DNA from: Pedobacter sp. AK013
Lineage (GTDB): Bacteria; Bacteroidota; Bacteroidia; Sphingobacteriales; Sphingobacteriaceae
Reading direction: 5' to 3'
Length of the DNA: 64,000 nucleotides
Assembly: GCF_014205835.1 (NCBI RefSeq)
Contig: NZ_JACHCQ010000011.1
Span: forward strand, 82,064-146,063
The notes beneath the pieces were generated by a model. The model did no database searches and was not told the origin of the DNA. It was given only the letters and a program-made list of their open reading frames with translations. How positions within the stretch are numbered: the first letter of the stretch is position 1; each line of letters opens with the position of its first letter. Positions 26,775 to 35,763 of the stretch are shown here, one piece after another. Position numbers and translations under genes: made by a program.

Positions 26775-29700
26775 ATGAAGAAAAAACTATTCTTTAGTTT
26801 TATCGGTACGATTATGCTGTGTGCGCAAGTTTTCGCGCAACAGATAACGATTACCGGTAAGGTCAGCTCCGCTGATGGCCCCATTCCCGGCGTTTCTATT
26901 CGGGTAAAGGGGAGTGCCATGGTGTCACAATCCAATGGTAATGGAAATTATTCGATAAAGGCATTAAAGACCGATGTATTAACATTTTCTTATGTTGGAT
27001 ACAAAAGTGTTGAAAGAGTTGTTGGTGCAAATAGCACAATTAATGTAATCCTTTCTGCCGATGCCAGCAATCTTAATGAGGTGGTGGTTACCGCTTATGG
27101 GATTGAACGGAATGCCAAAAGCTTAGGTTACTCTACGCCCACGGTTCGGGGTGATGAAGTGACCCAGACAGGCCGTGAAAATTTTATCAATGGTTTGGCT
27201 GGCAGGGTTCCTGGACTTTTTGTAAATCCAACATCGGGAGACCCAGGGGCATCTTCCCAGATCATTTTGAGGGGTATTGTATCCATGACGGGCGATAACT
27301 CTCCATTGATTGTTCTGGATGGTGTGCCAATTGATAACTCCGTTTTAAATCAGGGTAGTACAGCCATGAACGGGAATAATAGAAGTCAGGATTATACCAA
27401 CAGGGCATCCGATATCAATCCGGCAGATATAGAAAGTTATACTATTTTAAAAGGGCCCGAAGCTACAGCGCTTTACGGAAACCTTGGGGCAAGTGGGGCT
27501 ATTGTAATTACCACAAAAAAAGCCAAAGCAGGTAAATCAAGCGTTTCATATAATGGTTCGTTAAGGATTGAGACCGTTAATAATGCTCCTGAAGTGCAGC
27601 AGGTTTACGGACAGGGTGATGCAAATGGGATATTTAATGGGGGATCTTTTAATTTTTTTGGGCCAAAATATCCCGAAGGATTGCCCATTTATGATAATGT
27701 TGGAAGTTTCTTTAAAGTTGGTACCGCACAAAAACACAATGTTGTAATTGAAGGCGGAAAAGAAGCTTTAACCTATAGGTGGTCTAATGAATATACCGAT
27801 AATAAAGGAACTATCCCAACTACAAGATATCAGCGTTTTGTATCAAGTGTAACAGGGGTAATCCCAATTTCTGATAAAATAAAAGTAACTACGAGGTTTA
27901 GTTATACAAATGCTTATAATAAAAAAGCAAATAAGGGTGTGCAGGGTTATTTGATGGGTTTATTGAGGTTTCCTTCCCGGTTTGATGTTAACAATTGGAT
28001 TGATCCGGTAGGCAACAGGGTAGTAACAACAGGTACCATTTATAGCGAAAGCGATAACCCGTTCTGGGATGTAAACAAAAATCTGTCTGAAGATAAAACC
28101 AATGCAATTGTTGGTAATGCAAATCTATCATATAAGCCAACCAAATGGTTAACCATTACGGGTATTTTAGGTACCAATATTTCGAACACCACAGGCTTAA
28201 CCGTCTATCACACCCAGTCTTTTTCGGGCTCAGGCAGTGCGGCTACACCAACGGGCGGTACCATCAATACCTATCAGGCTTTAAATAAAAGATTAGACGG
28301 TTCTTTAACGGCATCTGCAGCACATAAATTTGGGAAATTTAATAATACCTACATCATTGGTGCCAATTTTTCTGACGTAAATAATACGATCAATTCGGCC
28401 AGAGGGCAGAATATGTTCGACCCCGATTTCTACAGCATAAACAATACCCTTCCATCAACGCAGTCGGCCAAACTAGCTATTAATCGTTACCGGAATGCAG
28501 GTGTTTTTGCCCAGGCAGTGTTGGGTTACCAGTCTTTGTTTTATCTAACATTATCAGGTAGGGTAGATGCAGCATCAAGGCTAATGCCAAGCAACCCATA
28601 TTTTGCTTACCCTTCAGCAAGTTTCGCTTTTAATTTTACAGAACTCGAAGCGGTTAAAAAATGGAATGTTTTTAGTAGTGGAAAGTTGAGGGCTTCAGCA
28701 GGTATAACGGGTAAGGAGCCGTATAAAGCGTACGCACTGGCTACACGTTTATTAACTGTAAATAGCACTGGTGGCGGATTTAACTATGATCTTGCCAATG
28801 GAGGAAACCCCGATTTAGTGCCAGAACAGACCAAGAACTTTGAAACCGGATTTGAATTCGGCTTCCTAAAGGATAGGATTAGCGTAGATTTTACATATTA
28901 TAAACTTAATAGTCATAAACAGATTATAGCGCCTAGGATCAGCTATGGTACGGGTTCCGTAATCAGGTTAATGAACGGTGGCGACGTGGTTAATAAAGGA
29001 GTTGAAATACAATTGAAAGGATCGCCAATCCGGTCTAAGGATTTTAACTGGGACATGACCTTTAATTTTACCCATAATAAGGGCACAGTACTATCGATAG
29101 CTGATGAGCTTCCCGAGCTTTATGATTCAGATACCTGGGTTGCGAACGGACTAAGAGGCGCCGTTTTCCCTGGTGCTAGTACGCTTGCTATTGCTGGGTG
29201 GGTTAACCAACGGAACAACAGGGGTGATCTTTTAATCAACCCCGCAACCGGTTTGCCAATTTTGGGAAGTGACCAGGAGTTTCCCGTAATCGGAGATCGA
29301 ACCCCTAAATTCAATCTCGGTTTTGTAAATAGTTTAAACTATAAAAATTTCAGCCTTTCGTTCCTATTGGATTTGAGAGTGGGTGGCGACGTTTATAACC
29401 AAACTCAGTACGAGCTTTACAGAAGAGGGTTAAGTGTTAAAACACTTGATCGGGATGTACCCAGGGTGGTAACCGGTGTGTTAAAGGATGGCCTGGAAAA
29501 TACCGCTAACCCAACGATTAACACCATTTTGATTACCCCATCGGCAAATACAAATTATTATAGTTCAACAACAAGTGGTATTGCACCAGAAATGTTTGTA
29601 GAGAAAAATATTAAATCCTTAAGATTAAGGGATGTTACCATCTCGTACGATTTTCCCTCAAAAATGCTTTCGCGGACTAATTTCCTTCAAGGGCTTGGGG

Positions 29701-29867
29701 CTTATGTAACCTTAACTGACGTTTTCCTGATCACCAATTATTCAGGAACCGATCCGGATGCCAACGCAAATAACCCATCGTTAGGCGGAGCTGGTGGTTA
29801 TGGTATAGATTATGGAAATATGGGAAGGCCTTTAGGAGTTAATATTGGTTTCAGATTAAAATTATAG
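26775..29867 (+). CDS. SusC/RagA-type TonB-dependent outer-membrane transporter 2
   Basis: A 1030-residue outer-membrane importer. The signal peptide ends near VFAQQ (residue 22). A carboxypeptidase-regulatory-like domain (about 24-98, ITITGKVSSADGPIPGVSIRVKG) and TonB box-like NEVVVTAYG (101-109) are followed by the plug with IVLDGVPIDNS and ESYTILKGPEATALYGNLGASGAIVITTKK. The barrel ends NIGFRLKL. The N-terminal 100 residues closely resemble transporters 3 and 4, so these three are paralogues. SusD2 starts three bases after the stop, which implies tight translational linkage. No hydrolase is in the operon, so substrate prediction is weak. Confidence 0.93.
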   Translation: MKKKLFFSFIGTIMLCAQVFAQQITITGKVSSADGPIPGVSIRVKGSAMVSQSNGNGNYSIKALKTDVLTFSYVGYKSVERVVGANSTINVILSADASNLNEVVVTAYGIERNAKSLGYSTPTVRGDEVTQTGRENFINGLAGRVPGLFVNPTSGDPGASSQIILRGIVSMTGDNSPLIVLDGVPIDNSVLNQGSTAMNGNNRSQDYTNRASDINPADIESYTILKGPEATALYGNLGASGAIVITTKKAKAGKSSVSYNGSLRIETVNNAPEVQQVYGQGDANGIFNGGSFNFFGPKYPEGLPIYDNVGSFFKVGTAQKHNVVIEGGKEALTYRWSNEYTDNKGTIPTTRYQRFVSSVTGVIPISDKIKVTTRFSYTNAYNKKANKGVQGYLMGLLRFPSRFDVNNWIDPVGNRVVTTGTIYSESDNPFWDVNKNLSEDKTNAIVGNANLSYKPTKWLTITGILGTNISNTTGLTVYHTQSFSGSGSAATPTGGTINTYQALNKRLDGSLTASAAHKFGKFNNTYIIGANFSDVNNTINSARGQNMFDPDFYSINNTLPSTQSAKLAINRYRNAGVFAQAVLGYQSLFYLTLSGRVDAASRLMPSNPYFAYPSASFAFNFTELEAVKKWNVFSSGKLRASAGITGKEPYKAYALATRLLTVNSTGGGFNYDLANGGNPDLVPEQTKNFETGFEFGFLKDRISVDFTYYKLNSHKQIIAPRISYGTGSVIRLMNGGDVVNKGVEIQLKGSPIRSKDFNWDMTFNFTHNKGTVLSIADELPELYDSDTWVANGLRGAVFPGASTLAIAGWVNQRNNRGDLLINPATGLPILGSDQEFPVIGDRTPKFNLGFVNSLNYKNFSLSFLLDLRVGGDVYNQTQYELYRRGLSVKTLDRDVPRVVTGVLKDGLENTANPTINTILITPSANTNYYSSTTSGIAPEMFVEKNIKSLRLRDVTISYDFPSKMLSRTNFLQGLGAYVTLTDVFLITNYSGTDPDANANNPSLGGAGGYGIDYGNMGRPLGVNIGFRLKL

Positions 29868-29870
29868 AAT

Positions 29871-31472
29871 ATGAAATGTTTTAAGATAATAATATTTTCA
29901 GCTGTTGTGTTATGCATAACCAGCTGTAAGAAATGGCTTGATGTTAATACCGATCCGGCTACACCACAGGTTACTAAGGCCGAATATCTGCTGTCGCCCA
30001 TTATGTTCCAGATGGCAAATAATACTGCTACAGACAATAGATTGATTTTTAAATATACCCAGGATATGTTTGGACAGGATGTTACCAGTTTTACTGTTGC
30101 CTGGGAGAAACATGGCTATCAATCGGCAAGCGATCTGGGCGGATCTATGTGGCGGATGGTGTATGTCAACTTCGGTTTAAATCTGGAAGATATGATAAAG
30201 GATGCCGAAGCTACAAATAAATGGACCTATGCCGGAATCGGTTATGCCATTAAAGCCTGGGGTTTCCAGTTATTAACTGATGCCCATGGCCCTGTAATTT
30301 TGGATGAGGCTTATGCAAATCAGTTGAAATTCAAATATCAGGATCAGCCCGAAGTTTATCAAAGGGTACAGGAATGGAGTCAAAAGGCATTGGAGTGTTT
30401 TAATAAAACTGATGCGGCAGGTACTGCAGCGTTACTGGCTGGTGTGTCTGGAGACCAGATGTATAAGGGCGATCGCGTTAAGTGGCGCAAATTTGTTTAC
30501 GGTTTGTTGGCGCAGCAATACAGCCATTTAATTAATAAAGCCGAATTTAATACTAAATACGCAGATAGCGTGGTAAAATATGTAGACCTGTCTTTCGCAT
30601 CGGCTGCAGATGATGCAACAATTAATTTCGGTGGTACAAATAGCAATGATTCAAACCCTTTTAGTCAGAATTTTGGGATGTATACCGCCACAGCTACTAC
30701 CGCTCCAACCTATGGAAGAATTGGGCAGCCTGTTGTTAGTTTACTTACGGGCGGAATGAGGGGGGCAGCTGCTGTTGATCCGGTATTGCCCGGGGTTGAC
30801 CCAAGATTGACCAGGATGATGAACCCTATATCTGTTTCGGGTGTTTACAGGGGAGCGCTTCCTTTTAACGGAACGGCAGCAACCCCTCATATTTTAGGTG
30901 CGTTATCCGGAACCTCTGTTGTGCCATTTCCTGGCAAATATATTTATGCCAATGCTGCCAGGTATCCCATTATGAGCTATGCCCAGTTGCAATTTGCCAA
31001 GGCTGAAGCATTATTTAGGAAAGGAACAACTGGTACGGCATTTACTGCTTACATTAACGGCATTAAGGGCCATATGGATTTTATAAACCAGTATGGAAGA
31101 AATGGTTCCCCGGCAGCAGCTACAATTTCCACCGCCGAAATAAACAGCTATCTAGCTAGTACTGAAGTTGCTCAAAATGCTGCAGCATTAACCATAGCTG
31201 ATATTATGCAGCAAAAATATGTTGCACAATGGGGCTGGGCAGGGATGGAACAATGGAGCGATTTAAGAAAATATCATTATGACCCATTGGTGTATAAAAC
31301 ATATAAACAGCTTGAGGCGGGTGATTTTTTCGAGCGGAACAACGGAAAGTATGCCTACCGTTTAAGGCCGAGATATAGTTCGGAATATATTTGGAACCAG
31401 GATGAATTAGCCAAGTGGGGTGGTTTGCAGACAGATTATCATACTAAAGAAACATGGTCTAATCTTCCTTAA
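29871..31472 (+). CDS. SusD-like surface lipoprotein 2
   Basis: A 533-residue lipoprotein, partner of transporter 2. The signal ends LCITSCKKWLDVNTDP, with Cys near residue 20. The sequence fits the SusD-like_2 branch rather than classical RagB: the early TDPATPQ motif, ADIMQQKYVAQWGWAGMEQWSDLRKYHYDP near the C-terminus, and a C-terminal aromatic-rich end. It resembles SusD4 in this respect. Fifteen bases separate it from the DUF4397 gene, so susC2-susD2-DUF4397 is an operon. Confidence 0.9.
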   Translation: MKCFKIIIFSAVVLCITSCKKWLDVNTDPATPQVTKAEYLLSPIMFQMANNTATDNRLIFKYTQDMFGQDVTSFTVAWEKHGYQSASDLGGSMWRMVYVNFGLNLEDMIKDAEATNKWTYAGIGYAIKAWGFQLLTDAHGPVILDEAYANQLKFKYQDQPEVYQRVQEWSQKALECFNKTDAAGTAALLAGVSGDQMYKGDRVKWRKFVYGLLAQQYSHLINKAEFNTKYADSVVKYVDLSFASAADDATINFGGTNSNDSNPFSQNFGMYTATATTAPTYGRIGQPVVSLLTGGMRGAAAVDPVLPGVDPRLTRMMNPISVSGVYRGALPFNGTAATPHILGALSGTSVVPFPGKYIYANAARYPIMSYAQLQFAKAEALFRKGTTGTAFTAYINGIKGHMDFINQYGRNGSPAAATISTAEINSYLASTEVAQNAAALTIADIMQQKYVAQWGWAGMEQWSDLRKYHYDPLVYKTYKQLEAGDFFERNNGKYAYRLRPRYSSEYIWNQDELAKWGGLQTDYHTKETWSNLP

Positions 31473-31487
31473 ATTAAAATTATAGAT

Positions 31488-32252
31488 ATGAAATTCATTA
31501 TAAAAATATTCTTAGCGATAGGTGTTTTGGCCTTTGTGATTTCCTGTGGTAAAAACGAAATCAATTATGGGGATTTTGAAGTGTTGAAAGATGATCAGGC
31601 CATGCTGAAGGTAAATTACAACATTGCATATACAGCTGATCCGAATGTGCAAATCAATATCAATGGACAGAGGGTAAGTACGCTGATAAAAACCCGTTAT
31701 CCCTATCCTGGAGGAGGATATGGAACATTGGGCGACTCGAGGCCCGATTACCTGGTAATTAAACCGGGAACTTCTGAAGTATCGATTTCTATACCGAAAA
31801 AGGGTACGGCTATTGATTCTGTTGTTTTGAATAAAACTACAGTTTCTGCTGAGGCAGGCAAAGCATATACACTCCACTTAACAGATACTGCGGCCAATAC
31901 CAAAAGCTTTTTGGCTTTTGATAATTTCGCACTGCCGGATTCGGGGATGGTAAAATATAAATTCGTTAACCTCATGCCAAATGTGCCAGCGGTTGACCTT
32001 TATTATGGTGCTACACTCGTGTGTTCGAATGTAGGTTATTTAAAAGAAAGCGAATATTTTATCAGGCCGGTTTTAACGGGAACTGCTTTGGCCTGGACTG
32101 TTAAGGCTACCGGTGGAACAGCTACCCTGGCAACATATACCAGTGCCAGTACCATGCTTAACAGAAGAGTGTATGCGGCCTTTGCAACTGGTTATACCGG
32201 TAGGACAGATGCGGTAAGAAAGCCCTATCTGGGTTTCTTCCTGATCAGATAA
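31488..32252 (+). CDS. DUF4397 lipoprotein, third gene of the susC2 operon
   Basis: A 254-residue predicted surface or periplasmic lipoprotein. The signal peptide ends VLAFVISCGKNE, with Cys near residue 20. The body is beta-rich with two repeats of an Ig-like pattern. The DUF4397 type is suggested by KYKFVNLMPNVPAVDLYYGATLVCSNVGYLK, which matches the family's usual phrase about a short quantity carried by the protein. Genes like this often follow susCD pairs as surface glycan-binding proteins; that role is inferred. A terminator follows, which ends the operon. Confidence 0.8.
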   Translation: MKFIIKIFLAIGVLAFVISCGKNEINYGDFEVLKDDQAMLKVNYNIAYTADPNVQININGQRVSTLIKTRYPYPGGGYGTLGDSRPDYLVIKPGTSEVSISIPKKGTAIDSVVLNKTTVSAEAGKAYTLHLTDTAANTKSFLAFDNFALPDSGMVKYKFVNLMPNVPAVDLYYGATLVCSNVGYLKESEYFIRPVLTGTALAWTVKATGGTATLATYTSASTMLNRRVYAAFATGYTGRTDAVRKPYLGFFLIR

Positions 32253-32280
32253 TTTTTGTCTCTTTGGTTTAGTTTAAGCT

Positions 32281-32307
32281 GCCACTAATTTAGTGGTGGC
32301 TTTTTTT
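32281..32307 (+). terminator. Terminator of the susC2 operon
   Basis: GCCACTAATTTAGTGGTGGC forms a hairpin, with one bulged base, followed by seven T. Confidence 0.85.
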
Positions 32308-32350
32308 ATTAAAAATTTATAGTATTAAAATGAGATTAGAATCTATTTAA

Positions 32351-32375
32351 TTGCGCTTTTGTGCGGTTTTTTGCA
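32351..32375. promoter_or_regulatory. Phased TGCG-box operator candidate, site 1 of susC3
   Basis: TTGCG (32351), GTGCG (32361) and TTGCA (32371) are exactly 10 bases apart and are followed by ATAAT, as at susC2 site 1 (ATAAA). Confidence 0.55.
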
Positions 32376-32437
32376 ATAATATCAAACTAATTACAGTACT
32401 TATCGCCTGAATATTTGTAAATAAGTGGAAAACAATT

Positions 32438-32478
32438 ATGATATTTACTTAAAATTCAGGAGTATGCGGTATTCTGCG
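32438..32478 (+). promoter_or_regulatory. Shared promoter-like box and operator site 2 of susC3
   Basis: ATGATATTTACTTAA (32438-32452) is identical to the box at susC2. ATGCG (32464) and CTGCG (32474) follow at a 10-base spacing. ATTTGT occurs 20 to 22 bases before the box at both genes. Confidence 0.5.
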
Positions 32479-32523
32479 TGTTTGTGAATCTAAACTAACA
32501 ACAAATAGCATTAACTAGTGTTT

Positions 32524-35500
32524 ATGAAAAAAAAATTACTATCAATCTTTCTTGGTGTATTTTTGCTGGTGGCTCATGCCATTGCGCAACAAACCACCAT
32601 TACGGGTAAGGTTACATCAGAGGATGGGCCAATACCAGGGGTTTCTGTTAGGGTAAAAACAGGAACAACCGTAGTACAAACAGATGGAAACGGAGCATAT
32701 TCCATAAAAGCCAACAAAGGCGATGTTCTGGTATTTTCTTTTATAGGGTATGCCACTCAAGAAAAAACTGTGGGCGCGAGCAATACGATTAATGTTTCAT
32801 TGGCCTCCGATTCACAAGGGCTTCAGGAAGTCGTTGTTGTGGGCTTTGGTACGCAGAAAAAGGCAAACTTAACCGGTGCAGTAACCACGGTAGATGTTGC
32901 AAAAACTTTTGGGAGTAAACCATTAAACGATCCTACAAAAGCATTACAAGGTGTTGTTCCAGGTTTAACCATTACGTATGGCAATGGTGGGTTAACTGCA
33001 GGGCCTAACATTAATATTAGAGGAGTTGGTTCCATAAATGGAAATAGTAGACCGTTAATTATTGTTGATAACGTAGAAACTCCCGATCTTTCCATCATTA
33101 ACCCGGCCGATATTGAGAGTGTATCCGTTCTAAAAGATGCTGCATCAACGTCAATTTATGGAGCAAGGGCGGCGTTTGGAGTCGTTTTAATTAAAACCAA
33201 ATCAGGTAAGAAAAATCTTCCAACAAAAATATCATACACCAATAACTTCTCTTGGAACAAGCCTACGGTACTGGCAGATTTTGCTAATCCTGTTGACGAA
33301 TTACAAGCGCTTTATGATGCATCGGTGCGGGCAGGCACAACCTCACCTGAAACTTTTGGTATGCAGTTGACTAAGCTCAGAGACGGGATTGCCAACTGGC
33401 AGAATAAATATGCGGCAACAAATACTGGAAATGATATGATTTTGGGTCAGGATTTTGATTACGTAGATGGCCGCGTTTATTTCTATAAAGTTTGGGATCC
33501 GAAAAAGGAAATGCTAAAAGATTATACTGCACAATCTAGCCATAATTTAAGCTTACAGGGTGGAAGCGATAAAATTGGCTATTATTTATCTGGCGGTTAT
33601 GCAAATGAGGGTGGTGTTTTCAAATTAAATCCTGATGAAATTAATAAATATAACATCAGCGGTTCGATAAACGTCGCTGCAACCAAATGGTTGGATGTAG
33701 ATGCGAAACTTCTCTTCAGAAACTTTAAATACAATTATCCGTATCAGTACCAAAACTACTGGTACTATTTCTGGAGATGGGGTTCTTACTTCCCTTACGG
33801 TAAATATAATGGAAATTATTTCAGGCATACACCTGCTTACCTGGCCAATGCACAAACATCTAACGTAACCGAAAATTACAGTCGTGTGGATCTTGGCGCA
33901 ACCATTAAAATCACAAAAGATTTAAGCATCCGTGCTGATTATACGCTGGGTAGAGCTAATGCTTTAAGGCATGAAGTTGGAGGGCCTATAAATGCGATCG
34001 ATTTCTGGACAGCGGGCACGCCGCCACTTGTTGCAAATATTGCAACCGCATCGCAGGATATTGTAAGCTATGGTGAAACCAGAAACATGGTTAACACGCT
34101 TAATGCATACGCAACGTATCAAAAAACGATTGCTTCAGACCATAATATTAAACTTACTGCTGGTGTAAATTCCGAAAACTACGACAATGTTCAATTTACT
34201 GCTGCTAAAAATACAGTTTTAGATCCCACAAGAGGTGAATTGGCATTAGCTGTAGGTACGCAATTAGCCAGTGGCTACCATGGTACCGTAAATGGTACAA
34301 TTTCATATCCGGTTGGTGCCTATGCGGGTTATTTTGGGCGTTTTAATTACGACTATAAGGGTAAATACTTATTGGAAGTAAACGGAAGATACGATGGTTC
34401 ATCAGCCTTTTCTAAATTGGATAGATGGGGTTTTTTCCCTTCAGCTTCCGCAGGTTATCGTTTAACCGAAGAAAAATTTATGAGCTTTATTAAGCCTTAT
34501 GTTGATGACATTAAACTCAGGGCATCTTATGGTTCGGTAGGAAATCAAAACGTTGGTGGACAATATTATATCCCTACAATGACTAGTTCTTCCGTTAATT
34601 GGATCACGCCATCTGGCACTACACTGGTTCAGGGCGTTGCAGCACCAATTGCAGTTGCACAATCCTTAAGCTGGGAGAAAATTCAAACACTAGATTTTGG
34701 TACGGATATACGTTTCTGGAAAAATTACATTGGTTTATCGGTAGATTATTATCAACGAGATACCAAAGGCATGTTACAATCAACATCTGTTCCTGCTACT
34801 TTTGGAACAGCCGGACCAAAAATTAACGCTGGAAATTTCAGAAATCGTGGTTACGAAATCAGTTTAGACTTAAACTATCCGGTTAACAAAGACCTTAACC
34901 TATACGCTACCTTAACCTTAGCAGATAACAAGACGGTATTTACAAAATGGAATAATCCATCTAATCTGATTTATCAGAACAATGCCAACTACCAAAACAA
35001 TGGCTTTTATGTAGGGCAACAATATGGAGAAATTTGGGGCTTCGAAACCGAAGGTTTTTTCCAATCTGCAGACGAAGTGAAAAATTCTCCTAGTCAGGTA
35101 GCATTACAAAATGGAAACTTTGTTTATGGAGTAGGAGATGTTAAGTACAAAGATTTAAATGGCGATGGCGTAATTAATCAGGGCAAAGGCACGGCTGATG
35201 ATCATGGCGATTTGAAAGTTATTGGCAATAGTCAACCAAGGTATCAATACAGTGCCCGCTTAGGTGGAACTTTTAAAGGCTTTGATATCGACGTATATAT
35301 TCAGGGCGTGGGCAAACGTGATTATTGGGGGCTGGGTACCATGATCATTCCTGCTTATGGTAATGCAGATATTATGTACGCTAACCAGTTAGATTACTGG
35401 ACACCTTCAAATCCAAATGCATTTTATCCTCGTCCTTATATTGGCAATAGCGCAACTAAAATTGCTCAGTTCCCGGCCAGCGGAAATAACTTCTACCCTC

Positions 35501-35754
35501 AATCTAAATATTTATTAAATCTGGCTTATGCCCGGTTAAAGAATGTAACCATTGGCTATACCTTGCCAAATAACTGGTTGAAAAAATACGGAATTGAGAA
35601 ATTCAGAATTTACCTGAGCGGACAAAACCTCGCAACAATTTCGAACGTAGGTGCGCCAATAGATCCTGAAATGACAGATGGAGAAGCTGGCTATACAGGG
35701 CGTACCTTTCCATTTAACAGACAATATTCTTTCGGTGTTAACTTAACATTATAA
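32524..35754 (+). CDS. SusC/RagA-type TonB-dependent outer-membrane transporter 3
   Basis: A 1076-residue importer if started at the ATG at 32524; the frame is open to a GTG at 32518 but the ATG is directly before the lysine-rich signal peptide (MKKKLLSIFLGVFLLVAHAIAQQ). A regulatory-like domain (ITGKVTSEDGPIPGVSVRVK), TonB box-like LQEVVVVGFG and plug with IIVDNVETPDLS and SVSVLKDAASTSIYGARAAFGVVLIKTKSG follow. The barrel ends FGVNLTL. A Ca-binding-like DLNGDGVINQG loop is in the last third. SusD3 starts ten bases after the stop. It shares the phased-box upstream region with susC2. Confidence 0.93.
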   Translation: MKKKLLSIFLGVFLLVAHAIAQQTTITGKVTSEDGPIPGVSVRVKTGTTVVQTDGNGAYSIKANKGDVLVFSFIGYATQEKTVGASNTINVSLASDSQGLQEVVVVGFGTQKKANLTGAVTTVDVAKTFGSKPLNDPTKALQGVVPGLTITYGNGGLTAGPNINIRGVGSINGNSRPLIIVDNVETPDLSIINPADIESVSVLKDAASTSIYGARAAFGVVLIKTKSGKKNLPTKISYTNNFSWNKPTVLADFANPVDELQALYDASVRAGTTSPETFGMQLTKLRDGIANWQNKYAATNTGNDMILGQDFDYVDGRVYFYKVWDPKKEMLKDYTAQSSHNLSLQGGSDKIGYYLSGGYANEGGVFKLNPDEINKYNISGSINVAATKWLDVDAKLLFRNFKYNYPYQYQNYWYYFWRWGSYFPYGKYNGNYFRHTPAYLANAQTSNVTENYSRVDLGATIKITKDLSIRADYTLGRANALRHEVGGPINAIDFWTAGTPPLVANIATASQDIVSYGETRNMVNTLNAYATYQKTIASDHNIKLTAGVNSENYDNVQFTAAKNTVLDPTRGELALAVGTQLASGYHGTVNGTISYPVGAYAGYFGRFNYDYKGKYLLEVNGRYDGSSAFSKLDRWGFFPSASAGYRLTEEKFMSFIKPYVDDIKLRASYGSVGNQNVGGQYYIPTMTSSSVNWITPSGTTLVQGVAAPIAVAQSLSWEKIQTLDFGTDIRFWKNYIGLSVDYYQRDTKGMLQSTSVPATFGTAGPKINAGNFRNRGYEISLDLNYPVNKDLNLYATLTLADNKTVFTKWNNPSNLIYQNNANYQNNGFYVGQQYGEIWGFETEGFFQSADEVKNSPSQVALQNGNFVYGVGDVKYKDLNGDGVINQGKGTADDHGDLKVIGNSQPRYQYSARLGGTFKGFDIDVYIQGVGKRDYWGLGTMIIPAYGNADIMYANQLDYWTPSNPNAFYPRPYIGNSATKIAQFPASGNNFYPQSKYLLNLAYARLKNVTIGYTLPNNWLKKYGIEKFRIYLSGQNLATISNVGAPIDPEMTDGEAGYTGRTFPFNRQYSFGVNLTL

Positions 35755-35763
35755 TTAAGAGCT

